Of a stretch of 64,000 nt of DNA, positions 24,955 through 36,574 are shown one piece after another. This DNA is from Areca catechu. Taxonomy: Eukaryota; Streptophyta; Magnoliopsida; Arecales; Arecaceae. The stretch spans positions 3,162,001 through 3,226,000 of the forward strand of contig JAHSVC010000034.1 in the NCBI GenBank assembly GCA_021397845.1. The letters run 5' to 3'. Position 1 is the first letter of the stretch, and the number at the start of each line of letters is the position of its first letter. A program made the translations under genes and the position numbers. A model generated the notes under the pieces. It saw only the letters and a list, made by a program, of their open reading frames with translations, had not been told where the DNA came from and did no database searches.

Positions 24955-25990
24955 TTTATGCAGGAACTCTATCCGTCAGACTCCAAGTTCGGTGAAGGCA
25001 AGTCAGGAAACTCTAGAAGTCTTGCACTCTATCCATCAGACTCCAAGTTCGGTGAAGGCAAGCTGGAAAATCCAGAACTCTATCCATCGGACTCCAAGTT
25101 TGGCGAAGGCAAGCCAGGAAATTCAGAAGCCACGTACTCTATCCGTCGGACTCCAAGTTCGGTGAAGGCAAGCCACGAAATTCCAGAAGCCCCATACTTT
25201 ATCTGTTGGACTCTAAGTTCAACGAAGGCAAGTCAGGAAACTCCAGAAGCCCTGCACTCTATCCGTCAAACTCCAAGTTCGGCGAAGGCAAGCTAGGAAA
25301 CTTTAGAAGCCCCGCACTCTATCCGTCAGACTCCAAGTTCGTGATGCAATCTAGAAAACTCTAGAAGCCCCGCACTCTATCGGTCAGACTCCAAGTTCAG
25401 TGAAGGCAAGTCAAAAAACTCTAGAAGCCCAGTAATCTATCTGTCAGACTCTAAGTTTGGCGAAGGCAAGCTAGAAAATTGTAAAAGCCCTGTACTCTAT
25501 CTATCAGACTCCAAGTTCGGCGAAGGCAAGTCAGGAAATGCCAAAAGCCCAGCACTCTATCCATTAGACTCCAAGTTCGGTGATGCAAGCCAGAAAACTC
25601 CAGAAGCCCTGCACTCTATCTGTCGAACTCCAAGTTCAGTGAAGGCAAGTCAGGAAACTTCAAAAGCCCGTGCTTATCATCGGACTCCAAGTTCGATGAT
25701 GCAAACCAGGAAACTCCAAAATCCTCATATCCTATCCGTCGGAGTCCAAGTTCGACGATGCAAGTCGAAAAACTCTAGAAGCCCGCACTCTATCCGTCGG
25801 ATTCCAAGTTCGACAAAGGCAAGCCGGAAAACTCTAGAAGCCTCGTACTTTATCTATCGGACTTCAAGTTGGCGATGCAAGCCGAGAAACTCCAAAAGCC
25901 TCGTATCCTATCCATTGGACTCCAAGTTTGCCGAAGCAAGATGGAAAACCTAGAAGCCCCACACTCTTATCTACATGATTCTAAGTTCGG
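24955..25990. repeat. Tandem array of about 18 units of 60 bp
   Basis: The unit core GACTCCAAGTTCGG(C/T)GAAGGCAAG, shown here in parts, recurs at about 24978, 25038, 25092, 25148, 25208 and so on to 25977. Eight successive units are exactly 60 bp apart (25148 to 25568), and the others are 54-60 bp. Units diverge towards the right end. It lies after integrase and before the antisense gene. Tandem repeats in this place are known from Tat-lineage elements. Confidence 0.9.
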
Positions 25991-26239
25991 CAAGGAGGGC
26001 CAGAGAATGCCCAAGACCCCTGTGGCAATCTATTAGAATTCAAACCTGGCTGGTGCATTGAAGACCTTGCAACTTGGCTACCATATGGTTCACATTGCTA
26101 CTACATAAAAAAAAGAAGAATAAGAAAGAAGAGAGAAAGAATGAAGAAGAAAGGTAGAACTCATTGATGAAGTAAAAGTTCTTCATTAGTAGAAGGAATT
26201 TTTACATCAAAAAAGGACTCCCCGATAAGCCAGGAGGTC
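25991..26239. other. Spacer between tandem array and antisense gene
   Basis: Purine-rich, non-coding (AGAAGAAGA runs near 26110-26150). No recognised feature apart from a possible end of the antisense transcript. Confidence 0.4.
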
Positions 26240-27403
26240 CTTCAAAATGTTCATGTACAAGAAAGAAAATAAAACCTATGGGGAGGTCACCGGGGCCTTG
26301 CCGGGTCGACGTGGCACCTCGTCGATCTCCAATGGAACTTCGGGTAGAGGTGTGATTGGATCAGTAGCCGCCCTCACCTCTGCCTCTGGTGATGCGTCTG
26401 CCCCCATGCCGGCCTCTTCGGACGGAGCCTCCTCTCCATCACTGCCAAGTGGCAGGTTCGAGATGATGGAGTCCAAGCCATTGAAGGAGAAGGCACGGCC
26501 CACCTTCCTCTTGCAGTCCTCGAATCCTTGTGAAATGAGTCGAGGACGCCTCTTGTACCTCATCCACAAAGGCCTCCGAGGTCTTGAACCCGGGGATGGC
26601 TTCGGCTACTTTTTTCTTCGCAGCCTCCATTAGGGCCACCACCACCGTGGCCTTCTCGTCCGCCGCCATAGCTTGGGCCACCGCCACCTCAAGTTGGACC
26701 TAGAGAGTCTACGCCCGCCCCTCCAGGCATGCCGCCTCTACAACGGACTGGGCTTGCTCCTCCGCTAGGTGAGCGGTCTTCTCCCTCTCCACTGCCAGGG
26801 CCACCTCGAGGTCGGTGGCCCGTCCTTCCAGCTCTACCACCATGGTCTTGGAGCCAGCCACTTCGGTCTGGAGGGCCTTGGCTTGCCCCTCCAGCTTGCG
26901 CACCTTCTCGGACTGGGTCCGGGCCTCCGCCTCCATAGCCTCTGTGTGCTTGTGGAAGCTGACATCTCATCAGGCCATGCTAGGCAAGAGTCCCGGATCA
27001 GCAAGGCATCAATGGCCACCTATGGCAACAGAAAAGGTGTCAGTAAAGTCAGTACAAGCAATGAAAGAAAAGCTGAGGAAAAGAACTTACCAATAATAGC
27101 AGGGGACATAGGCCGGTGATGACCGCCACCAGCTGTCTGCCACCCCTCTCCAGGTGGTCGCATGACTGAACGACGAAGTCCACCATCTTCTCAACCAAAG
27201 TAGGGTCGAGGGTGACCACCGCATTCGATGGCACTAGGGTCGACACCCTGGCCATCCCCGGGCCTGGTGCAGTGGAGGATGCCACCAAGCCCGGCATGGC
27301 AAATGACAAAGGCACAGGGGCCACTGGTTGGGCGGCAGCTACTTCCGTGGCCACCGATGGTGTCGACCTCCCTCTTGCCACAGCATCAGTCGGCACCTCC
27401 ACC
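26240..27403 (-). pseudogene. Antisense gene of the Tat element, C-terminal part with a coiled coil
   Basis: On the minus strand, reading downwards from 27403, there is an Ala/Pro/Val-rich linker, then TLVEKMVDFVVQSCDHLERG. A well-formed intron follows at 27090-27020 (GTAAGT donor, TGCCATAG acceptor, 71 bp). Next comes a long heptad-like segment (26936-26709, with KVRKLEGQAKALQTEV and ALAVEREKTAHLAEEQA) that should form a coiled coil. The tail contains AVAQAMAADEKATVVVALME and ends near 26440. Codon use is G+C-rich like the rest of the element. Small frame changes occur. The N-terminal half lies across the nested chromovirus, at 36575-38060. The function is unknown; such antisense genes are typical of Grande-like Tat elements. 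Confidence 0.65.
27020..27090 (-). other. Intron in the antisense gene
   Basis: On the minus strand the exon ends CTATTATTG, followed by GTAAGTTCTT. The intron is T-rich and ends CTGTTGCCATAG before GTGGCCATTGATGCC. Donor, pyrimidine tract and acceptor are all on the minus strand only, which supports real transcription from that strand. Confidence 0.65.
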
Positions 27404-27408
27404 ACCTC
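27404..27408. repeat. Target site duplication ACCTC, left copy
   Basis: ACCTC directly precedes the LTR start TGGTGAGGACACC and is repeated at 36570-36574 after the second LTR. Confidence 0.9.
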
Positions 27409-29246
27409 TGGTGAGGACACCAGGGCCCGAAAATATCGACAGGTTGAACCCACATCCTTGTGGATCACCTGTAAATAAACCCTGGACCCAACCCTTTTAT
27501 CCATGTAAATAATTTAGTTTAATTTATTATTTTGGATTAGTTATGGTTAGCCCTTTTTACCAACTGGAATTAGGGTTTTATTTATTTAGCCTTTTAGGCT
27601 AAAACCCTTTTACCAAGTTGAACTACGTATTTACATGTCTTGCCCTTTTGATCAAATTGGATTCCAATTGATCAAATAGGACTTTAGTTATTTATTGAGT
27701 CCTAAAAAATTAGTTGTTGAGTCTTGTATTACAGGGAAGACCAATTATAATACCCATGTGACTCAAATCAAGACCCATGTGCTAGTTCAAGACAAGCCCA
27801 TATGACCCATGTGCTAGCACAAGCTCTTGTTATATGCTAGCCTATTTTGTATGTCAACTTTACATGATTTCAGGACTACTATTGTCACGTCACCAGGGGG
27901 ACAATGACCCATCCTACAATAAATTATGGCCTAACTAAATTGGACAAGACTAACTCATCAAGACAATTTCTTTGGTCGGCCCGTGAAGAAAGGCGCACAA
28001 ATTTTTTAAGAGGAGTAATTGTGAAGGACTTCTCCCAGATGGTGCCCTTCTACTCATAATATTTCATGCCAAAGTGAGAAGTCGGCCAAGCATTCAAAGG
28101 AGTTTGGAAATTTTTTCTCACCCAGTGTTGGAGATCCAAGGGTTCCTAACATTCCATTCAAATAAGCTGCTAACTATTCAAGCTTCAAGGATTCTAGAAT
28201 TTCAGCAGGACTCTAGAGTTCTCTCCAATCCAGACTGAAGAGTCCAGGCGCTATAAAGAAGACATTATCAAGACACTGGAGTCCAATCATCATGACCAAT
28301 CCAAAAGCGATCATGACCCTCCATCAAAGTCTCATCTTGGTGCAAACTATGGATAGGAGTCCATTTTTTTTTCATCCAGCAGGAGTCCAGGCAATGTAAA
28401 CTTGAAGTCTAGAGTTGTAATGAAATTTGTATTTGAGTCCCTCACTTCTCTGGTTAGGGTTCTATAAATACCCCTACACCTCTCCCCTTGTAAAAAATGA
28501 ATATTTGATGAAATGAAATGAAACTCTACCGAGTTCTTCTTCCAATTCCTTTCTAGCTACGATGGCTGATAGTGCTAGGTGTGACGCCTAGAACACTTGG
28601 GTGCGATGTATAAGTTCTACCGGGGTGCGACGCCCTATTTACCCATCCAATCCCTCCATCAGATCTGATCCCTAAGTCTCTTCAAGACCTTCATCCAATG
28701 TTTGAAGAGATCCTAGAAGCCAACCAAAGAAGAAGATCCCCGGAGAACCAACAACCCTGGTGCCAGCCTTCCTTCTAGTTTTTAATTTCCAACATTTAAT
28801 TGCTATTTTTGGTGTTTCTTTGGTAGATTCTCTTGAGATCCGACTCTGAAGATCGGCATCCATGCTTTGGAATCAGTTCGATCGAAATCCGGATGCCAGG
28901 AGCGATTGGTTTGGAGTCCGATTCTTCAATCCTAGAGTGCAGTGATCAAGATCTTCATCAAAGGAGGTTTATAAGCATATCAATAAGTCAAAATCCCTTT
29001 CCCTTCCTTTAGATCTAATGTTAGAAAGTAGGAACCTAATCTAGGATGGTTTCTCAATCGCCGTGATCCATCTAATTAATTATTTTGTTAGGTATGCATG
29101 TGGGTGATGTAATCCAGTATTTAGATGCTTGCTATAGATTCTTTTAACGTATTGTTAATAGGCGGTTAGGTTAATGAACATTTGCTCTCGATTAACATAA
29201 ACTTAAATCAACCTTTAGTACTGCATCGCATCCGTGTCCTGTGTCA
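27409..29246 (+). repeat. 5' LTR of the chromovirus
   Basis: It begins TGGTGAGGACACCAGGG and ends GTCCTGTGTCA. It aligns along its whole length with 34761-36569. A TATA-like TCTATAAATACC at about 28460-28471, which is damaged in the 3' LTR, is the likely core promoter. Confidence 0.95.
28461..28469 (+). promoter_or_regulatory. TATA box of the chromovirus 5' LTR
   Basis: CTATAAATA is a near-consensus plant TATA box in the middle of the LTR. The 3' LTR has lost several bases at this place (TTCTATACCCTAC near 35799). Confidence 0.65.
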
Positions 29247-29250
29247 AATT

Positions 29251-29269
29251 TGGTATCAGAGCCAGGTTC
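29251..29269 (+). other. Primer binding site, tRNA-iMet type
   Basis: TGGTATCAGAGCCAGGTTC lies 4 bases after the 5' LTR end. It matches the usual plant primer site complementary to the 3' end of initiator methionine tRNA. Confidence 0.9.
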
Positions 29270-30052
29270 AGATTAGGTTAATCTTGCATTTAGTTAAATT
29301 CTGCATCTCGGCCTTCCAGTATATGCTCCGTTGTTTTAATTGTTTCTACTCGTATAAAAATCAAAAAAATATGAAATTTGATTTGTACCTTCCTTGAAAT
29401 TCAAAGTGTTTTAATAATTTTTTACAATTTATGATTTTCTGTGAAAACTGCAGTTCTCTGTTTTCGGCCTGAGAACAGGTTCTGCCCAAAAAAAAAAATC
29501 ATTAGGGTTTAGTTTTATTAGTTGCTTGTTGCACTCATTTTCTAATTAATTTTTAAGGGCATACAATATAACATAGGGGGAGGAGTTCATAACCTTTCCT
29601 TAGCCCAAAACCACCCACTTTGCATTCGAGCCCAAGCCCTAATTAAGATTGATTAGAACCTAATTGCTCTAGTGAGCTTAGGAACACCAATTGGTCGGGT
29701 CCGAGTTAGTGTCAAGTCAATCGTGTCAACTAAATCTGTGTGTGCCCATTTCTTGGTGTCTAGAATGGTGGTTCAGGGATTACTTCCCGAAGGGCAAGTG
29801 AGCTGGTCCGCCTACCTGGCCAATCTTGATTAGTGTCTAGGATTGGCAATCAGGGACCTACACTCCCCTACACCAGCCTGGCCAAGTCTTGAGTTACTAC
29901 AGACTAACTTGCCACCTTGATTAGGCATCTAGTTTGGACTCTAGGTCTAGCTATCCATAGTCGATTAGGTTTGTTTGAGTGCATTGTGTCCTTGCATGAC
30001 TACTAGGTCAGGAACCCCATACCAGGTCCCCCAGGACCAACCTAGTACATCC
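29270..30052 (+). other. Chromovirus leader between primer site and gag
   Basis: About 780 bp of non-coding leader. No recognised feature. Confidence 0.6.
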
Positions 30053-33000
30053 ATGGACCCCACGATGGAAACTTTCATGAGATCTTTGACTGAGCAAATG
30101 AAGTAGCTTAGTGCTGAACAGAGGCAGTTTAGTGCTAGAGTCGACCAGAGGTTTGATCAAATGAATGAAAGAATAGGTTCATTAGAAGGATCCCATGTGT
30201 CTCAACCTGACCCTACACCACTGGAATTTACCCCACAGTATGGTCCAGGACCCCAGCTTCCAGAGCTACACATGATCCAATCCCCAGACATCAAGCCCAA
30301 CATAGAGAGGCCATACCTGATCCAATTCCAAGGCATCGAGCCCAACGTAGAGAGGTTACACCTGATCCTATTCCTAGGAGGTAGCAGTATGACATAAATG
30401 ATCAGGAAGCACGAGCCCTTAGGAGTATCAGACTAGAAGCCCCCACATTCGATGATACTTTAGATCCCAAGATGTACTCTGATTGGAAAAGTGATATGGA
30501 TCAGTAATTCGAATGGTACACCATGTCGGAAGAGCGTAAGGTCAAATTCACTAAGTTTAGGTTGATCCGACAAGCACGATTGTATTAGGGTAATACGGAA
30601 AGGTTAAGCCGACAGAGAAGAGACCCACATATAGCTACATGGGAGGACTTGAAACTCAAATTAAGGGCCAAATACCTACCATTCTCCTATGAACAAAGGC
30701 TTTAGATCAGTGGCAGAAAATGACCCAAGGAAATCAGACCGTGTCCGAATACATAGCCATTTTCGATGAATATGTTATGCGGTGTGGTGTGTCCGAGTCT
30801 GAGTCGGTTACTTTGTCTAGGTTTAGAGCAGGCCTGAATGAGGACATTAAGAGGGAACTGATTCTAAGAGAAGTAAATGATTTAGAACATGCCTATCAGG
30901 TTGCTAGGGATGCTGAGAGACTTCCAAGGAAACCTACCTATCAATCTGATTCATCTAGATTTAATGCCCCGGAAATAGGCCAAACCATAATCGAATTCCT
31001 GTAAATCGACCTAGACCCAATCCCCAGCCCATTCGTAGAGATGACAAGGGTAAGGCACCTATGGTTCAGAAGGATCGAAACCAAACCCCAGTATGCTTTA
31101 AGTGTAATCAGACCGGTCATTATGCTACCCAATGTCCATCGCGAGCATTACATATAGGGGAACCTGAAGTTGAGGACCCTGAGATTAAGACCCTTGTGAG
31201 GAAGAAGTTTATGAGGCTGAAGCTGAGTTAGTGGAGGAATATGAGGAGGAGGAAGAGATCTTAGACTCAGACCGATTAGGAGTGGTCAGATGCATCCTGA
31301 CTCAAACTAAGAGGAATGAGGATTGGCGTAGGACTAACATCCTACATACCTTTATTAAAATAGGGGATAAGGTATGTAAGGTCATAAGTGATAGTGGGAG
31401 TTGTGTCAATGAAATTTCTACTAATGCAGTTAAGAGCCTAGACTTACCAACTGTTCCACACCTGACCCCCTATAAGGTATCCTGGATCGATGCAACCAAC
31501 ATTTCCATCCGGTTGAGATGCCAGGTTACAATTCAGGTACAATCCAACCAAGAAAGAGTCTGGTTCGATGTTCTTCCGATGGGGGTTAGCAGCATCATTT
31601 TAGGAAGACCTTGGTTGTATGACCACGATGCCACCGTGTTTGGACGATCGAACTCGTGTGCATTTCACCATCTAGGAAAGAGGATAGTGATTAATGCGAC
31701 CCCACCAAAGGACAATGTTAAGAGAGGGTCAAGTCACTTAAAGGAAAAAGAGTCTAATCTGAATTTGATCTCTGCAAAGGAGTTAAAACGAGAAATCGAT
31801 AGAGGGTCACACATTTGGATTTTAGTTACCAAGGAAGCTCATGATCAATCAAAACTAGAATACCCTAAGGAGATCCTAGATTTATTAGAGGAATTCAAAG
31901 ATGTCTACTCTGAAGATTTACCGGATCAATTGCCACTATTAAGAGATATTCAACATGCAATTAATTTAGTACCAGGAGCCACATTGCCAAACCTCCCACA
32001 CTATAGGAGAACCCTATGGAACATCAGGAGCTACAACGACAAGTAGGGGATCTTATGGAAAAGGGATTTATTAGGAGAGTTTGAGTCCTGTGCTGTCCCA
32101 GCACTTTTGACTCCTAAAAAGGATGGCAGTTGGAGGATGTGCATAGATAGCCGGGCTATTAATAAGATTATGATAAAGTATCGGTTTTCCATACCCTGAC
32201 TCGATGACATGCTAGACATGATGGCCGGATGACCATCTTTTCAATAATTGATTTAAAAAGTGGCTACCATCAGGTGAGAGTTAGAATCGGGGATGAGTGG
32301 AAAACGGCTTTCAAGACCAAAGATGGCCTATATGAGTGGTTGGTGATGCCCTTTGGATTATCAAATGCCCCAAGTACGTTTATGAGGGTTATGACTCAGG
32401 TGTTACGATCATTTATTGGAAAAATCGTGATCGTATATTTTGATGATATCCTCGTATACAGTAACACTAGGGAAGATCACTTAGACACCTTCGTCAGATT
32501 TGCCAGGTCCTTAGGAAGGAAGCTTTGTTTGCAAACCTTAATAAATGTATTCATGTCAACTAGAATCATCTTCTTAGGTTTTGTAGTAACACCAGAAGGA
32601 GTAACCGCCGATCCTGAAAAAGTGAAATCTATAGTTGAGTGGCCTATACCTAGGAATATTCATGACGTTCGAAGTTTCCGCGGGTTAGCTACCTTCTATA
32701 GGAGATTTATCAGAGGGTTTAGCACGATTGTTGCTCCAATCACCGACTGCATTAGGAAGGGTGAATTCGATTGAACTAGAGCTGCCCATAAAACCTTCCT
32801 AGAGATCAAAGATAGAATGACTAAGGCACCGTTCTAAGGTTACCCGACTTCACCAAAGTCTTTGAGGTCGCCTGTGATGCATCAGGCGTAGGAATGGGAG
32901 GGGTATTAAGTCAGGAAAATCATCCTATTACCTATTTTAGTGAGAAACTGAGTGATGCCAAGTTAAAATATTCCATATATGATAAAGAGTTGTATGCGGT

Positions 33001-34710
33001 AGTACAAGCTCTTAGGTATTGAAGGCATTACTTGCTACCGCAAGAATTCGTTCTCTACTCTGATCACGAAGCACTTCGCTTCCTAAATTCTCAAAAAAAA
33101 GTTAAACCCTAGACATGGCAAGTGGGTCGAATTTATACAAGCCTATACTTTTGTCCTAAAGCACCAGCTGGAAGTGAGAATAGGGTAGCTAATGCACTTA
33201 ATAGAAGAACAATGTTGCTGAATTGTGTGAGTACCGAAGTAGTCGGATTTGAACGATTAAAGGAAGAATATGAATTTTGTCCGGATTTTAGGAAGATTTA
33301 TGAATCAGTGAAGCTAGGGCCATCAACTGAATATAGTGAGTATGTCTTAAGGGATGGTTATTTGTTCAAGGGAAATAGGTTGTGTGTTCCCAAGACATCA
33401 CTTAGAGACTTTCTTATTTGGGAGATACACGCAGGAGGTTTAGTAGGACACTTTGGGCATAATAAAACTATCTTGGCTGTAGAGGATCAGTTTTATTGGC
33501 CAAGTCTAAAGAAAAATGTTGTCCAAGTGGTAGCCTAGTGTAGGACTTGTGCTGTAGCTAAGCAACCTAGACAGAACACTGGACTATATACCCCACTCGC
33601 CGTCCCAGATTGCCCATGGCAAGACTTGAGTATGGACTTTGTCTTAGGATTACCTAAAACTGCTAGGAAACATGATTCTATCTTCGTGGTAGTAGATAGA
33701 TTTTCTAAGATGGCCCATTTCATCCCATGTTCCCAAACTTATTATGCGTCTAGAGTAGTCAAATTATTCTTGAACGAAGTGATTAGGTTACATGGATTGC
33801 CTAAGACCATTGTGTCGGATCGAGATGTTAGGTTTACTAGCTACTTTTGGAAAACCTTATGGCATATGCTAGGAACCAAATTGAAGTATTCTACTGCCTA
33901 CCACCTCCAAACAGATGGCCAAACTGAGATAGTCAATCGGGGTTTAGGGAACCTGTTGAGGAGTCTAGTGGGAGAAAATACTGCTAATTGGGATCTATTG
34001 TTATCGAGAGTGGAGTTTGCTTATAATAACTCAGTCAACAGATCTACAGGGAAGAGCCCATTTGAAATCGTTCATGGATACAAGCCTAGGAAGCCATTGG
34101 ATCTGATTCCCTTACCTATTCATGCACATATATCTGAGTCAGTTGAGTCTTTTGCACAGCATATAAAGAACTTGCATCAAGAAATAAATAAGAAAATTAA
34201 AGAGAGCAATGATTCATATGCACGAATGGCTAATTTAAGCAAAAGGTTCAAAGAGTTTAAAGTAGGGGACCAAGTTATGATCAGGCTCAGGCCTGAACGA
34301 TTTCTATTTGGAACTGTCAAAAAGTTACATGCCCGGAGTGCGGGACCTTATAAAATAATGATAAGTTTGGACTAATGCCTATGAGATAAACCTACCTTTA
34401 GATTTGGGTATAAGTCCAACTTTCAACATATCAGATCTTGTAGAGTATAGGGAGCCGATGTTGCTACCTAGTGAGCTTTGGGCCTGATCCTGTTCTTGAG
34501 AGCGAACCAATCCATGAGTGTCCAATAGCCAAATCTATAAATCGGAGAGACAGGGTTGAATGAATTATGGATGATAAGATGATTGTTACCGGAATAAGGA
34601 CTACCAGCGATACTTGGTTCGTTGGCAAGACATCCCGAGTCTGATGACACTTGGATAACCCGGAGGATCTACAGAAGATCGTCCCGGACTTGCTAGAGGA
34701 GTACTTGAGC
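30053..34710 (+). pseudogene. Chromovirus gag-pol polyprotein, nearly readable
   Basis: A likely start is ATGGACCCCACG at 30053. The gag core covers about 30420-31000 (VSEYIAIFDEYVMRCGV), and the zinc knuckle CFKCNQTGHYATQC is near 31094-31135. Protease has SDSGSCVNEIS near 31384. RT spans about 31990-32600 with an intact YFDDILVYS near 32437. RNase H covers about 32850-33110. Integrase spans about 33380-34370 with the HFGH and CRTC zinc residues and all three core acidic residues (SMDFV, VSDRD, GQTEIVNR) in one open frame from 33626 to 34375. Stops at about 30110, 30506 and 30587 look like C-to-T type changes, and frame breaks occur near 30700, 31010, 31195, 32045, 32190, 32770 and 33000. 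The C-terminal chromodomain remnant is listed separately. Confidence 0.9.
34556..34710 (+). pseudogene. Chromodomain remnant at the chromovirus integrase C-terminus
   Basis: Pieces in different frames resemble a plant chromovirus chromodomain: MDDKMIV, then YQRYLVRWQDIP, then EDLQKIVPDLLEEYL. The aromatic and Trp positions of the fold are visible, but at least two frame changes divide it. In intact chromoviruses this domain is thought to guide integration to marked chromatin. Confidence 0.65.
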
Positions 34711-34760
34711 CAGTCTAACTCTTACTCGACGGGATCGAGTTCCTCCCACCTGGGGAGAAT

Positions 34761-36569
34761 TGGTGAGGACACCAGGGCCCGAAAATATCGACAGGTTGAA
34801 CCCACATCCTTGTGGATCACTTGTGAATGAAAACCTGGACCCAACCTTTTATCCATGTAAATAATTTATTTAATTTTTGTTATTTTGGATTAGTTAGGGT
34901 TAGCCCCTTTTACCAACTGGAATTAGGGTTTTATTTATTTAGCCTTTTAGACTAAACCCCTTTTACCAAGTTGAACTACGTATTTACATGTCTTGCCCTT
35001 TTGATCAAATTGGGTTCCAATTGATCAAATAGGACTTTAGTTATTTATTGAGTCCTGTAAAAATTAGTTGTTGAGTCTTGTATTATAGGGAAGACCAATT
35101 ATAATACCCATGTGACTCAAATCAAGACCTATGTGCTAGTTCAAGACAAGCCCATGTGACCCATGTGCTAGCACAAGCTCTTGTCATATGCTAGCCTATT
35201 TTGCATGTCAACTTTGCATGATTTCAGGACTACTATTGTCACGTCACCAGGGGACAATGACACATGGCCTACCACTTAAATTTGGACAAGCTACACTCAT
35301 CAAGACAATTTCTTTTGGTCAGCCCATGAAGAAAGGCACAAAATTTTAAGAGGAGTAATTGTGAAGGACTTCTCCTAGATGGCGCCCTTCTACTCGTAAT
35401 ATTTCATGCCAAGTGAGAAGTCGGCCAAGCATTCAAAGGAGTTTAGAAGTTTTTCTTACATAGTGTTGGAGGTCCAAGGGTTCCTAGTATTCCATTCAAA
35501 TAAGCTACTAACTGTTCAAGCTTCAAGGATTCTAAAATTTCAGCAAGACTCTAGAGTTCTCTCCAATCTAGACTGAAGAGTTCAGGCAGCTCTAGAAGAA
35601 TACATTATCAAGACACTGGAGTCCAATCATCATGACCAATCCAGAAGCGATCATGACCCTCCATCAAAGTCTCATCTTGGCGCCAACTATGGATAGGAGT
35701 CCATTTTTTTTTCATCCAGCAGGAGTCCAGGCAATGTAAACTTGAAGTCTAGAGTTGTAATGAAACTCTTGTATTGAGTCCCTCACTTCTCTCGTTAGGG
35801 TTCTATACCCTACACCTCCCCCTTGTAAAAAATGAATATTTGATGAAATGAAAAGAAACTCTGCCGAGTTCTTCTTCCAATTCCTTTCTAGCTGCGACGG
35901 CTGATAGGTGCTAGGTGTGACGCCTAGAACACTTGGGTGCGACGTCTAAGTTCTACCAGGGTGCGACGCCCTGTTTATCCATCCAATCTCTCCATCAGAT
36001 CTGATCCCTAAGTCTCTTCAAGCCTTCATCCAATGTTTTGAAGAGATCCTAGAAGCCAACCAAAGAAGAAGATCCCCGGAGAACCAACAACCCTAGTGCC
36101 AGCCTTCCTTCTAGTTTTTGATTTCCAACGTTTAATTGCTATTTTTGGTATTTTTTGGATAGATTCTTGAGATCGACTCTAAAGATCGGCGTCTATGCTT
36201 TGAAATCAGTTCGATCGAAATCCGGATGCCAGGAGCGATCAGTTTGGAGTCCAATTCTTCAATCCTAGAGTGCAGTGATCCAGATCTTCGTTAGAGGAGG
36301 TTTCTAAGCATATCGGTAACTCAAAATCCCTTTCCCTTCCTCTAGATCTGATGTTAGAAAGTAGAAACCTAATCTAGGATGGTTTCTCAATCGCCGTGAT
36401 CCATCTAATTAATTATTTGTTAGGTATGCATGCGGGTGATGTAATCCAGTATTTGCTATAGATTCTTTAATGTATTATTTAATAGGCTGTTAGGTTAATG
36501 AACATTGCTCTCGATTAACATAAAATTTAAATCACCTTTAGTACTGCATCGCATCCGTGTCCCGCATCA
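34761..36569 (+). repeat. 3' LTR of the chromovirus
   Basis: It starts TGGTGAGGACACC after the purine-rich ACCTGGGGAGAAT and ends CCCGCATCA. It is directly followed by the ACCTC duplication. Confidence 0.95.
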
Positions 36570-36574
36570 ACCTC
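36570..36574. repeat. Target site duplication ACCTC, right copy
   Basis: Identical to 27404-27408. Confidence 0.9.

Larger units (their letters stand above)
27409..36569 (+). mobile_element. Complete Ty3/gypsy chromovirus nested in the Tat element
   Basis: 9161 bp with paired LTRs (27409-29246 and 34761-36569), perfect 5-bp target duplications, a tRNA-iMet primer site, gag-pol in the gypsy order (PR, RT, RNase H, integrase) and a chromodomain remnant after integrase. By eye, about a dozen substitutions and several one-base indels separate the first 340 bp of the two LTRs, so it is a fairly young insertion. It splits the antisense gene of its host element. Confidence 0.95.

Noticed and set aside
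24934..25953. Repetitive protein with a LYPSDSKFGEGK unit
   Set aside because: The 60-bp unit is divisible by three, so a frame stays open over several units, but indels break it and no start or domain supports a gene.
24955..25990. Regular 60-bp array, CRISPR-like at first sight
   Set aside because: There are no unique spacers between fixed repeats; the whole 60-bp unit is repeated and decays. It lies in a plant retroelement.
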